Assembly (NCBI RefSeq): GCF_030123405.1
Contig: NZ_CP126110.1
Coordinates: 2,790,001 to 2,854,000, forward strand
Source: Neobacillus sp. WH10
GTDB lineage: Bacteria; Bacillota; Bacilli; Bacillales; Cytobacillaceae
Reading direction: 5' to 3'
Length of the DNA stretch: 64,000 bases
Shown here: piece by piece, positions 25,119-33,738 of the stretch
Layout: each line of letters begins with the position of its first letter
Position numbering within the stretch: position 1 is the first letter of the stretch
Translations under genes and position numbers: made by a program
The notes under the pieces: model-generated
Databases searched by the model: none
What the model was told of the DNA's origin: nothing
What the model saw: the letters and a program-made list of their open reading frames with translations, nothing else

Positions 25119-27034
25119 GTTTCCTTGATAATTTTTATATAGCTGGCAGTGGTTAACCAGTAATAAACCAGGTAAATAAGCAAATAGATTCCTAAGCAGG
25201 TGGCAAAAGGGACTTGCATTTGGATGTTTAAGAAATCAGCGAGGACATACAAAATCACCCCTGTGTTGCACGTTGCAAGAACTAATGGAAGAATAAAGAC
25301 AAAACCTACTTGTCTCGCTACCGATTTAGTAATCTCCTTGTCAGGGATTCCAATCTTCTTCAGAATCTTATAGCGATCCTTATCAGTCGTTGCTTCAATC
25401 AGTTGTTTAAAATAAATCATGCTCCCTGTTGCTAACAGGAATACAAGACCGAGAAAGCCTCCAATAAAGATAAGCAGCCCATAGGTTTCCAATCCATAAT
25501 GATAGTTTTCATAGAAACTGGAATAAATCGGCATATTCATTTGATATCTTAGTGGTTTTATAACCTTCTTAACCTCATTATTTAACCCCTTCGCTGTTTT
25601 TTCATTCGAGGTTTTATATACATATAGGGTTTCTTCGGGTGTCATATTCTTTTTTAACTCTTTATATAGTACATCACTAATGACCAGAGGAAATAAAAAT
25701 TCTCCTTGATTTACCAAAGAAAAATCTTTATAGTCTGTAATCGTAATTTGTTCATTAGCAGAAAGTCCCACCTTTTTCCCCGTAAATGGATCCGATTTTC
25801 CATCAAGGTTTCCATCATAAAAGGCCGCTGCTTCATATTTCTTTAAGTGGACAGAGTCGTTTACCCCTCGTAGTTTCATTAATTCTTTATAGGTTTTATC
25901 TGAGATAAGCATAGTCTGGACATCATCTGGAATTCTAGGAACCTCTGAAACGTCTGGCTTTACTGAGAGATATTCGATCGTATTGTGATAGACAAGTTCT
26001 TCAGAGTACTTTTCTTCAATTAAACTCTGAATTTTATTATTAACCATTTCATCCTTCATATTGAACATAAAGCTATATGGGGTCACCCGATTTGAAAAAT
26101 TGTCAATATGATAGTAAAAACTATAGGTGGTAATACAAGCAATTAACGTGACACTGCTTAATAGTGATATAACGGTTAAAATGAGTACATTACCTTTTAT
26201 TCGGTATAATAGATTTGTAACGGTGAGTAGATTTTTCCCTTTAAAATATATCGATGTAAATCTCTGAGAAAATTTTAGTAAATATGTAATAAAGGAATTC
26301 ATAAATAAATAGGAACCAATAACGAGCAACAAAGTCGCCATTAAAAGTCGTACACCACTGTTTTTAAAAAAGTCGTCTGGATTTAACAATAATAAATAGG
26401 TAGCACCAATTAGAGCGATCGCGAGTATACCTATGATTGCTGAACTCTTGGGTAACTTCTCTCCTTTTCTCTCCGCTTTAAAAAGCTCTGATAAGGAAAA
26501 GCGATAAATTAATCGATAACTATGAATAGAAGCGACAAAAATGATGAAAAGAAAAACAGCTGCTGTCTGGAGTATCGCTTTATTCGAAATAGTAAATGAC
26601 ACTTCAATTGAGAATCCCATGATTTTAAAGATAATCATCATAAACAACTTTGAAAATAATAAGCCAACTACTATTCCGATGATCAGGGCTAAAATACCGA
26701 TAATAATATTTTCATAAAAAAGTAGTTGGCCTATTTTTTTTCTGCTCATGCCGAAAAGTGCATACAGGCCCACTTCCTTTTTCCGCTTTCTCGTAAAAAA
26801 TGAATTAGAATACCAAATGAAAATTGCTGCAAAGATCATTAGAATGATCGAAGCTGCTTGAAATGCAGGCCCTAACTTTCCTAGTGTTATAGTGGAGGAA
26901 AGTAATTGTTCGTTATATTGTAATGAAACGAACGTAAAATAGATAGTAATGCTGAAGATCATCGAATTCAAATATATCATGTATTGACGGAGGTTTTTCC
27001 GGATGTTTTTTCTGGCAATGCTAGATAATGTCAT
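25115..27034 (-). CDS. BceB-type ABC transporter permease (FtsX fold)
   Basis: 639 residues, near the 646 of BceB. About ten membrane segments with a large extracytoplasmic domain between segments 7 and 8 (roughly 310-520), the region that decides peptide specificity. The N-terminus MTLSSIARKNIRKNLRQYMI and the KKEVGLYALFGMSRKKIGQLL coupling block are typical FtsX/BceB features. Start at 27034 is supported by GGGGGAGG 5 nt upstream. It overlaps the ATPase gene by 14 bp, so the pair is co-translated. It exports or frees lipid-II-cycle-targeting peptides and signals to the kinase. Confidence 0.92.
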   Translation of the reverse strand: MTLSSIARKNIRKNLRQYMIYLNSMIFSITIYFTFVSLQYNEQLLSSTITLGKLGPAFQAASIILMIFAAIFIWYSNSFFTRKRKKEVGLYALFGMSRKKIGQLLFYENIIIGILALIIGIVVGLLFSKLFMMIIFKIMGFSIEVSFTISNKAILQTAAVFLFIIFVASIHSYRLIYRFSLSELFKAERKGEKLPKSSAIIGILAIALIGATYLLLLNPDDFFKNSGVRLLMATLLLVIGSYLFMNSFITYLLKFSQRFTSIYFKGKNLLTVTNLLYRIKGNVLILTVISLLSSVTLIACITTYSFYYHIDNFSNRVTPYSFMFNMKDEMVNNKIQSLIEEKYSEELVYHNTIEYLSVKPDVSEVPRIPDDVQTMLISDKTYKELMKLRGVNDSVHLKKYEAAAFYDGNLDGKSDPFTGKKVGLSANEQITITDYKDFSLVNQGEFLFPLVISDVLYKELKKNMTPEETLYVYKTSNEKTAKGLNNEVKKVIKPLRYQMNMPIYSSFYENYHYGLETYGLLIFIGGFLGLVFLLATGSMIYFKQLIEATTDKDRYKILKKIGIPDKEITKSVARQVGFVFILPLVLATCNTGVILYVLADFLNIQMQVPFATCLGIYLLIYLVYYWLTTASYIKIIKET

Positions 27035-27788
27035 ATTGGCCTCCCCCAATTGTCGAAAGGATATTTAATATTTGCTGGAAAAGCTGTTTTCTTGATTGAT
27101 CCCCTTTGCGAATTTCTGTGTACAGAGAACCGTCCTTAATGAACAACACTCGTGAGCAAAAACTTGCTGCATACGGGTCGTGGGTCACCATTAATATGGT
27201 AGCCTGCATCTCATCATTCAGCTTGCTAAGAGTTTGCAGCAAATAATGGGCTGACTTTGAATCCAGTGCACCGGTCGGTTCATCGGCAAATAAAATGCTT
27301 GGCTTGCCGATAATTGCGCGGCAGACAGCTGTCCTCTGCTGTTGACCACCTGAAATTTCATATGGATATTTTTCTAATATGCCTTGAATTCCAAACATTT
27401 CAGCCAGTTCGTTCACTTTCTTTTGTATTTCATTCTTTGGTGTTTTGGTAAATGTCAGCGGAAGTATGATATTTTCCGCAACTGTTAATGTATCGAGCAA
27501 GTTATAGTCTTGGAAAATAAACCCCATTTTATCTCTTCTAAATTCCCTTAATTGATTTTCTTTCATTCTCGTTAGTTCAGTTCCTTCAATCCGAATTGTT
27601 CCGGATGTTGCCGGTTCAATCGATGATAATACATTAAGTAAAGAGGATTTCCCGGCACCTGATGGCCCCATTACACCGACAAATTCCCCTTTTTCTATAT
27701 TGATATCAAGATCATTTAATGCTGTGAATGAATTCTTTTTACTGCCAAATACCTTGTTTACTCCCTTTGCTTCTAGTATTGATTCCAT
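27021..27788 (-). CDS. BceA-type ABC transporter ATP-binding protein
   Basis: 255 residues, MacB-like subfamily. Walker A GPSGAGKSSLL near 40, Q-loop FIFQDYNLLDTL, signature EISGGQQQRTAVCRAI near 143, Walker B ILFADEPTGALDSKS and the H-loop VTHDPYAASFC. It energises the downstream permease. The gene order ATPase-permease with a convergent regulator-kinase pair is a variant of the bce layout, where all four usually run the same way. A CCTTAC/GTAAGG dyad 94-111 bp upstream is a likely binding site for the regulator. Confidence 0.93.
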   Translation of the reverse strand: MESILEAKGVNKVFGSKKNSFTALNDLDINIEKGEFVGVMGPSGAGKSSLLNVLSSIEPATSGTIRIEGTELTRMKENQLREFRRDKMGFIFQDYNLLDTLTVAENIILPLTFTKTPKNEIQKKVNELAEMFGIQGILEKYPYEISGGQQQRTAVCRAIIGKPSILFADEPTGALDSKSAHYLLQTLSKLNDEMQATILMVTHDPYAASFCSRVLFIKDGSLYTEIRKGDQSRKQLFQQILNILSTIGGGQYDII

Positions 27789-27881
27789 AATACTTAACCT
27801 CCATTGCTTAATTCTATAATTAAACTATAAGGAAATAACATCTGTTTTTCCATAATCAATCCTTACGCTTTAGGCTTCCAT

Positions 27882-27899
27882 CCTTACATTTTCGTAAGG
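27882..27899. promoter_or_regulatory. Inverted repeat upstream of the Bce-type ATPase gene
   Basis: CCTTACATTTTCGTAAGG is an 6+6 inverted repeat, with a further half-site CCTTACG at 27870. Bce-type regulators bind inverted repeats just upstream of their transporter promoters. The assignment rests on position and symmetry. It lies between the divergent transporter and MFS genes and could serve either. Confidence 0.45.
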
Positions 27900-28042
27900 T
27901 TACGCAAATGGATTGGTTACATACAATAGGTAATGGTAGGAAATAATTAATGAAAAGCTTTGTTCTAGAACGTTCATTTCCATTATCGTATAATAGGAAA
28001 GAAATTGTTTTTATTTGTTATATCAAAGGGAGTGAGAATCCA

Positions 28043-29209
28043 GTGCAAAAAAAGACGACACTACCAATTTTATTTGTTGTCATGTTTTTGGTTATGGTAG
28101 GTTTTGGAATAATAATTCCGGTTTTACCTTTTTACGCTGAGAAAATTGGGGCAAATCCCACTGAACTTGGACTTTTAATGGCAGTTTATTCGCTTATGCA
28201 GCTTATTTTTGCACCATTGTGGGGCCAGGTATCCGATCGCATCGGGCGTAAGCCGGTAATGATGATTGGTATTGCTGGACTTGCTATCTCCTTCTATATG
28301 CAAGCTATTTCTACAGAGCTTTGGATGCTTTTTGCAGCAAGAATTCTGGGCGGTATTTTATCGTCTGCAAATATGCCAACAGCCATGGCCTATGTCGCGG
28401 ATATTACAACAGATGAAAACCGCGGTAAAGGAATGGGGATTATTGGGGCTGCCTCAGGCTTAGGCTTTGTTTTCGGTCCTGCTATTGGCGGTATTTTTTC
28501 AAAAGTAAGCTTAAATACGCCGTTTTATCTTGCTAGTGGCTCATCCTTTATCACTTTGATCCTCGTATTTATTCTATTAAAGGAGTCCAAACAGAAAAAA
28601 AGTCTTACTTCAAAAGAAAAAACACCCATCTGGAAAGCGTTTAACGGTGCAGTGTCAGTTCTGTTTTTCGTCCAATTATTAATTTCGTTATCTCTCTCCG
28701 GTTTAGAAGCAACGTTTGCTTATTTTGGTGCTAAAAAAGCGGGTTTGGACTCGATCCAGCTTGGTTACATTTTCATGATTATGGGCTTTGGGAGTGCGAT
28801 GGTACAAGGTGGTTTGGTCGGGAAATTAACCCAAAAATACGGGGAAAGTGTGGTTATTAATGGAGGGATTATTGTATCTGCCATTGGATTCGTGTTAATC
28901 CTTCTTGTCCATAATTTTACTACGGCAGCCATTTATTTAACTATTTTCGGACTCGGCAACGGAGTCATTCGTCCAAGCGTGTCATCATTAATTACAAAGA
29001 CGTCTACCGCTGGGCATGGAAGTTCAACCGGACTTTTATCATCCTTTGATTCTTTAGGTCGTATTATCGGTCCGCCACTTGGAGGTTGGCTGTTTTCGAT
29101 CTCGGCTGGTCTCCCTTATATTTCAGGAGCCATTATCTCAATCGCTTCTTTTCTTCTATTTATGGTATTTAGCCCAAAACTTAATACTGCAAGAGCTCGT
29201 AATAGTTAA
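28043..29209 (+). CDS. MFS multidrug efflux transporter (Bmr/TetA-like)
   Basis: 388 residues from GTG 28043, 12 membrane segments, DHA1 family. Motif C-like VMVGFGIIIPVLPFYAEKIG opens it, and the loop 2-3 motif A is GQVSDRIGRKPVMMIG. TM5 has GPAIGGIFS, the antiporter signature. It likely exports drugs by proton antiport; tetracycline-type or Blt/Bmr-type substrates cannot be separated. The GTG start is chosen because AAAGGGAGTG stands 9 nt upstream; the longer frame from 27950 adds a non-family tail. It diverges from the Bce transporter. Confidence 0.85.
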   Translation: MQKKTTLPILFVVMFLVMVGFGIIIPVLPFYAEKIGANPTELGLLMAVYSLMQLIFAPLWGQVSDRIGRKPVMMIGIAGLAISFYMQAISTELWMLFAARILGGILSSANMPTAMAYVADITTDENRGKGMGIIGAASGLGFVFGPAIGGIFSKVSLNTPFYLASGSSFITLILVFILLKESKQKKSLTSKEKTPIWKAFNGAVSVLFFVQLLISLSLSGLEATFAYFGAKKAGLDSIQLGYIFMIMGFGSAMVQGGLVGKLTQKYGESVVINGGIIVSAIGFVLILLVHNFTTAAIYLTIFGLGNGVIRPSVSSLITKTSTAGHGSSTGLLSSFDSLGRIIGPPLGGWLFSISAGLPYISGAIISIASFLLFMVFSPKLNTARARNS

Positions 29210-29283
29210 ACTTTAAGGCATATTGCTAGGTAGGACATGCATAAAATGGGTACAGGATTGAATTATTAAAGGAGCTCATGAAT

Positions 29284-29616
29284 ATGAACATTAAAACCGT
29301 CACAAGTGTTGCTTTTCTTTTGGTAACCTTAGGTTTTGCAGCCTATCTTGATTCACCTTACTCATTTTTGAATAACAAATATACCTACACTGCGGACCAG
29401 CCTGTAATGGCCAAACCCGTTGAGGTTGAACCATCAAGTGATGTTCCTGAATTGGAAGAAAAACTAGTGAAAACTGAAAAAGTGAAGGGCCATATCGTAG
29501 AAACGTACGAGGAGTATGAGGTTTATAAGGACAAGGATGGGAATGTTATTAAAAGTGAACCGACAGGAAAAACAGATAGCATAAGATATTGGGATTATAG
29601 CAAAAAAGACCGCTAA
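29284..29616 (+). CDS. Small secreted or anchored protein, unknown function
   Basis: 110 residues. A hydrophobic N-terminal segment (TVTSVAFLLVTLGFAAYL) is followed by an acidic, Pro/Glu/Val-rich linker and a charged tail (VETYEEYEVYKDKDGNVIKS). No Cys lipobox is present, so a signal anchor is more likely than a lipoprotein. The ATG at 29284 fits AAAGGAG 9 nt upstream better than the one at 29278. No family recognised. It follows the MFS gene by 75 bp and ends in its own terminator. Confidence 0.65.
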   Translation: MNIKTVTSVAFLLVTLGFAAYLDSPYSFLNNKYTYTADQPVMAKPVEVEPSSDVPELEEKLVKTEKVKGHIVETYEEYEVYKDKDGNVIKSEPTGKTDSIRYWDYSKKDR

Positions 29617-29633
29617 CATTTAGCGGTCTTCCT
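29603..29633 (+). terminator. Terminator of the small secreted protein gene
   Basis: AAGACCGCTA and TAGCGGTCTT form a 10-bp stem with a 4-nt loop that overlaps the stop codon region; CCTTATTT follows. Confidence 0.8.
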
Positions 29634-29673
29634 TATTTGATTGAAAGAGCAGGAAAGGTATAACTTAGACCAT

Positions 29674-30387
29674 TCATTTATAACATCTGAATAGTCGAAA
29701 ACCAAGTACATCCTTATAAACTTTTGTAAAATGCATGTGCTTTTCAAGAATTTCAAAGAATTCATCATCTATATTTTCCGAAAGTGAAAAATCAGTCGCA
29801 TTTTGGACATTATTTTCATCAATTTGGAGATTATATTTCTCTATATTAACGTGTTTAAATTTGGATCTTTGGAAAAAGTTAGACCATTCCTTTTCAGTCA
29901 GTATTTGTGAGACACCGTAAAAATTAACGAGTGTTTTCAACTCTTCTTCAGAAAGTGATTTTTCAAGTACCATTTCAATTGCAAGCAATACACCATTTGG
30001 CTTTAACACTCTTCTAAATTCAGGAATTGTTAAAGAGACATCTGTAAAGGAAATAACTGATTCTGAAAGAATCAGATCAAATATTCCCTCACTGAAAGGA
30101 AGATTTTCAGTGCTCCCCTGCTTAACTTCAATAGGCAAACGTAAGGGCAAAAATCTTTTTCTAGCCTTATCCAACATGATTTTATTACTATCTAAGGAAG
30201 TAACCTTACAACGATACTGTTCTGCAATATATGCAGAGGTTTGCCCTGTTCCACACCCTGCATCAAGAATCGATGTTGTTTCATTTATTTTTTCCCTTGA
30301 TAAGAGCTCTTTTGTTAGTTGAAGACCCCCAGGATGGGCACCGCCAACTCCAAATATCGCTAAACAATCAGTATAGGAATAATTCAT
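29674..30387 (-). CDS. Class I SAM-dependent methyltransferase
   Basis: 237 residues. Motif I is SILDAGCGTGQTSAYIAEQY near 40, then TSLDSNKIMLDKARKR (motif post-I acidic Asp), LPFSEGIFDLILSESVISF and FRRVLKPNGVLLAIE, the standard UbiE/Methyltransf_11 order. The C-terminal third holds the substrate region and has no recognisable signature. ATG 30387 is chosen; an upstream in-frame TTG at 30399 is possible. It is a single gene between convergent or divergent unrelated neighbours, and the substrate cannot be predicted. Confidence 0.82.
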   Translation of the reverse strand: MNYSYTDCLAIFGVGGAHPGGLQLTKELLSREKINETTSILDAGCGTGQTSAYIAEQYRCKVTSLDSNKIMLDKARKRFLPLRLPIEVKQGSTENLPFSEGIFDLILSESVISFTDVSLTIPEFRRVLKPNGVLLAIEMVLEKSLSEEELKTLVNFYGVSQILTEKEWSNFFQRSKFKHVNIEKYNLQIDENNVQNATDFSLSENIDDEFFEILEKHMHFTKVYKDVLGFRLFRCYK

Positions 30388-30618
30388 TTTCAGTCCCAAC
30401 CTTTTTAGAAAATTGTATCTTATTTTATGATTTTGGAATTAATTTGTTCATGATCCTTTTGTTAACACAAATGAGGTTTTATAGCCCTATTAGCGAAAAG
30501 AAAAAATCTAAAAAGTTATTACTTAGGATGTAAGAAGCTATGAAAAAGGTGACGGAACGTTTATATTCTTAGTGCATAATGTATTTAAAATTAAAAGTGT
30601 GTAGATAGGGGTGCTGAT

Positions 30619-31395
30619 ATGGGAGTGATTAGAACTGAAAAATGGTTACACGATTCATATCATCAACCAATTGAAATATGTGAAAAGTTAATTGGACACT
30701 TTGAAGATGCCCTAGCTCCAGAAATCTACGATTATTTAATTCAACATGGGATGTATCAGCCTTTCAGGAACGGATTCGAGGCAGTGAAAAAATTACAAAA
30801 AAATAATGTATGGGAAATTGTAGAAGAGGAAAACCTACGTCTTCAAAAAGTGTGGGAAGGACCAAATATCCCTATATTTATTTTTCCATCAGATAAGAAC
30901 AACCGAAAATTACAACAAGACTTTAACGGAAAATCAGGTTTGGCCTTCAAAGATAAACTGTTTTTATTTATTTCAGAGGAAAACATGGAAATGGAAATAC
31001 GGGCATTGTTTACACATGAGTATAACCATGTTTGTCGATTAACTATGTATCCAAAAAACGAAGAGGATTACGTATTGCTGGATACAATCATTTTAGAAGG
31101 ATTAGCGGAAAATGCAGTACGTGAACGATTGGGTGAAGAATTTTTAGCTGCTTGGACATCGAATTATTCCGACGAAGAGCTTAAGGAAATGTGGAATAAC
31201 TTAGTGTTCCCAAATAGAAATATTCTAAAAAATGAACGTAAACATCAAAGCCTATTGTATGGATTAAGGTTCTATCCGAAAATGTTAGGGTACTGTGTTG
31301 GGTATTACTTGGTTAAAAATTATATTGAAGCAACTAACAAAACAAGTAAGGATCTACTAAATATTAAAACTGATAATATTGCTCAAATAATGTGA
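30619..31395 (+). CDS. DUF2268 zinc-dependent peptidase-like protein (YjaZ type)
   Basis: 258 residues. The zinc motif is ALFTHEYNHVCRLTMY (HExxH variant HEYNH) near residue 137, followed by LLDTIILEGLAENAVRERLG, whose Glu is the probable third ligand. This is the layout of the DUF2268/YjaZ family of predicted gluzincin-like proteases. It has no signal peptide, so it should act in the cytoplasm. The family's substrates are unknown; B. subtilis YjaZ lies beside genes of the ComK/MecB region. Ribosome binding site TAGGGGTGCTG is modest. A terminator follows at 31481. Confidence 0.8.
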   Translation: MGVIRTEKWLHDSYHQPIEICEKLIGHFEDALAPEIYDYLIQHGMYQPFRNGFEAVKKLQKNNVWEIVEEENLRLQKVWEGPNIPIFIFPSDKNNRKLQQDFNGKSGLAFKDKLFLFISEENMEMEIRALFTHEYNHVCRLTMYPKNEEDYVLLDTIILEGLAENAVRERLGEEFLAAWTSNYSDEELKEMWNNLVFPNRNILKNERKHQSLLYGLRFYPKMLGYCVGYYLVKNYIEATNKTSKDLLNIKTDNIAQIM

Positions 31396-31480
31396 AAGTA
31401 CTATAAAAAGGATAAAAAACAGACGAAAAAAATTCTGAAGGGTTCCGTTTTTAGGTGCAAAACAGTTAAATGACATAGAA

Positions 31481-31522
31481 AATGGTGTATAAAACTACTT
31501 TCAGTTTAATACACCATTTTTA
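31481..31522 (+). terminator. Terminator after the DUF2268 gene
   Basis: AATGGTGTAT and ATACACCATT pair, with TTTTTAAT following. It lies 85 bp past the stop codon and 15 bp before dispersed repeat copy B. Confidence 0.75.
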
Positions 31523-31536
31523 ATATTCATTTGGAC

Positions 31537-32092
31537 TAAATGACAATCAAATTAAGGTTTCTCATTATTTCAACTAAAGTACCCTTTCTTGCAATAAAAA
31601 AAACAGATAATGGAAGTTGATTATTATATGGATTGGCCTTGTTGATAGTTCCAAAGCGAGGCTCATTCGGACAGGATAAGCAGGAAATTGCCTTGTCTTG
31701 TCCGAATGCGAGGCTTATTCGGACAGGATAAACAAGAAATCGCCTTGTCTTGTCTGAATGCGAGGCTTATTCGGACAGGTTAAGCAGGAAATTGCCTTTG
31801 GTAGTCTGAATGCGAGGCTCATTCGGACAGGATAAGCAGGAAATTGCCTTGTCTTGTCCGAATACGAGGCTTATTCGGACAGGATAAACAGGAAATTGCC
31901 TTGTCTTGTCCGAATGCAGGGCTCATTCGGACAGGATAAGCAGGAAATTGCCTCGTCTTGTCCGAATGCAAGGCTCATGGTCCTAGTCACATAATGGTTT
32001 TTAAACTGCAAAAAAGAATAGCTTTAAGAAAACTTCGAGCCATTCTTTTTGTGTATCATATTGCGTTTTTATTGACTTATTTTTTTGATTTA
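31537..32092. repeat. Long dispersed repeat, copy B (6 palindromic 52-bp units)
   Basis: It shares ends with copy A (ATGACAATCAAATTAAGG at the left; TCACATAATGGTTTTTAA, GAGCCATTCTTTTTGTGT and a TTTATTGACTTATTTTTTTG end at the right). The central array is longer: six units of exactly 52 bp starting at 31656, 31708, 31760, 31812, 31864 and 31916. The 30 bp or so of each unit between the arms read AGGATAAGCAGGAAATTGCC. Unit number differs between copies (6 versus 2), so the array expands or contracts. No ORF is inside. Confidence 0.9.
31656..31967. repeat. Tandem array of six 52-bp hairpin units
   Basis: Each unit runs GCGAGGCTCATTCGGACAGG, about 20 bp of inner sequence, then CTTGTCTTGTCCGAAT. 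ATTCGGACA at the start pairs with TGTCCGAAT at the end, so every unit can fold into its own hairpin. Units 1 and 4 are identical; units 2, 3, 5 and 6 differ at a few positions, some of them changing one arm (TGTCTGAAT in unit 2, AGTCTGAAT in unit 3). Confidence 0.92.
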
Positions 32093-32237
32093 GCGGTCTC
32101 ATCATAGTAATGCTGAATCTTACCAATAATACTTCGGAGCCACCCTCCGTACAGTATATCCTATACTTTTGAGAGCCGAACCAGTCTAATGCTTTTATGC
32201 TTTTAACTCTTTTAATCTAACAAAATTATTTAAATAA

Positions 32238-32489
32238 CTACCAAAAAAATAGAGAAAGTACAGCTAATGAAGCAATAGCACCAAACGCAATTCCAGCGCC
32301 AAAGCCTCCCCAGCCCCAGCCTCCATAACCGAAACCGCCTAGACCTCTGCGACGTCCCAGTGGTTGAAGAAAAACTCTGTTGTTGGTAACACGGTTAATG
32401 ATTCCCCTATGAATTCTTCCGTCAAGTGTTCTGATTTCAACTGCTCTACCCATGTGTCTTTGGCACAATCCATAATAATGGGCCGACAT
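32238..32489 (-). CDS. Small Sm-like protein with Gly/Trp-rich membrane tail
   Basis: 83 residues. The first half, GRAVEIRTLDGRIHRGIINR with VFLQPL after it, looks like the beta-strand core of an Sm/SH3-like fold (as in the CotB-type coat proteins of this window). A GRRRGLGGFGYGGWGWGGFG stretch follows and then a C-terminal hydrophobic segment (IAFGAIASLAVLSLFFW). AATTGGAGGTGAG is a strong ribosome binding site. Small Gly-rich proteins of this kind are common in Bacillus spores, but I cannot name the family. Membrane or coat association is inference. Confidence 0.75.
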   Translation of the reverse strand: MSAHYYGLCQRHMGRAVEIRTLDGRIHRGIINRVTNNRVFLQPLGRRRGLGGFGYGGWGWGGFGAGIAFGAIASLAVLSLFFW

Positions 32490-32670
32490 TTTCTCTCACC
32501 TCCAATTACTTATAAACCATACGACATTATACGTATTGAAATCATTATCGAAATGGACAAGTGTAATAGGGTATGAGTGGAAATTTAACATCTCTGAAAT
32601 CGAGCTTGGATGGGCATATAAAAACAATTAGATTTCATAGAAGCACTAATCAGTTTGAAGAAAAAACGTT

Positions 32671-33273
32671 TTATATCACAGGTTTTTGTCCAACAAATTG
32701 GATGACATGCGCTAATCCATTATGTAATTCACCTTCATTACGAATAACCTCACCCATAAAAAAGTGAGCAATACGCCAATCTGAGAAAGTTTGTAAAAAC
32801 TCTTCAGGAGTATATAAAAAATCTAATTCTTTTGGTCCCCCACTTTTATAAGGAATTTGATAGTGAGAATATAGCTCTGTAACAAAATAGCCACCAGGCT
32901 TTACTGCATCTTTCACGCCATGAAGTGTTTTTTTGCGTAATTCTGTTGGGAAATGTCCAAAAATACATACAATTTCATCCCACTGATTAACTTCCCATTG
33001 AGCGTCATTTAAATCAACAAGTTCTGTTTTAACAGTTACACCCCTTTCATCTGCAAGCCTTCTCGTTTTCCGAAGTCCTGATTCCGCATAGTCCCAACTA
33101 GTAACGTTCATTCCTTGTTCAGCTAAAAAAACGGCATTCCGGCCTTCACCTTCTGCAATTGCTAATACATCACCGGATAATTGTAGCTTTTCTTGTATTT
33201 CAGATAAAAACACATTCGGTTCTTTACCATAAACATAGTTATCATCTTGAAATCGGTTATTCCACTGATTCAT
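32671..33273 (-). CDS. Class I SAM-dependent methyltransferase, TehB-like
   Basis: 200 residues from ATG 33273 (AAAGGGG 9 nt upstream; the longer frame adds a Lys-rich non-family tail). The opening WNNRFQDDNYVYGKEPNVFL is typical of the tellurite-resistance/thiopurine-type small methyltransferases. Motif I is DVLAIAEGEGRNAVFLAEQG near 40, followed by VTSWDYAESGLRKTRRLA and VKPGGYFVTELYS. Such enzymes methylate small molecules, perhaps tellurite or selenite-type oxyanions, but substrate is not deducible. In a selenium-using cell a chalcogen detoxification role is an attractive, unproven idea. Confidence 0.82.
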   Translation of the reverse strand: MNQWNNRFQDDNYVYGKEPNVFLSEIQEKLQLSGDVLAIAEGEGRNAVFLAEQGMNVTSWDYAESGLRKTRRLADERGVTVKTELVDLNDAQWEVNQWDEIVCIFGHFPTELRKKTLHGVKDAVKPGGYFVTELYSHYQIPYKSGGPKELDFLYTPEEFLQTFSDWRIAHFFMGEVIRNEGELHNGLAHVIQFVGQKPVI

Positions 33274-33321
33274 TATCCAAATCCCCTTTTTATAAAAATT
33301 TTTAAATGCAACATTTTTCAT

Positions 33322-33738
33322 CGAAAATTAATTTAAAATTAAAATTCTATTTCTTACTAACACTTTAACAAACATTCAAATATTTTATTCCTAAATATAT
33401 AATCTCATATTGCGACTTAATTAATATGATTCGGTTAAAAGAAAAAGGTATAAAAAATAGGACTTACCCAGCCCTATTTAATAAGTTTATAAAAAATAAC
33501 GATGACTCCTACCAGGAGCCCGATAATAACCCCAGGTCATATTGGAGGTGAAAATTTCATCCGGGGTTTTTTCTTATTTATTCCTCAAGCACCGTTTCCA
33601 CAATTTTTCTGATTTTTGTTTTTCATTTATATCCCCTTTTGGTTTAATAATTATTTTTATAAATTTGGAGCACTTTAATTACTCGGCCTCCAAATTTTGC
33701 TAGCCATTTTCTCCATACATTTATTAGATCATAAAAGT
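33322..33738. other. Intergenic region with a terminator and a UGA-containing micro-ORF candidate
   Basis: 417 bp between the TehB-like gene and the TSUP exporter. A plus-strand hairpin AACCCCAGG / CCGGGGTT followed by TTTTTTC lies at 33528-33573. On the minus strand a 29-codon frame with one internal TGA runs from 33560 to 33474 (see findings). Nothing else was recognised. Confidence 0.5.
33528..33573 (+). terminator. Terminator-like hairpin
   Basis: AACCCCAGG and CCGGGGTT pair across a 29-nt loop and are followed by TTTTTTC on the plus strand. No plus-strand gene was found upstream, so its client is unclear. Confidence 0.5.

Noticed and set aside
31656..31967. CRISPR array
   Set aside because: Units are exactly 52 bp with no unique spacers between them, the whole unit is repeated, and no cas gene is near.
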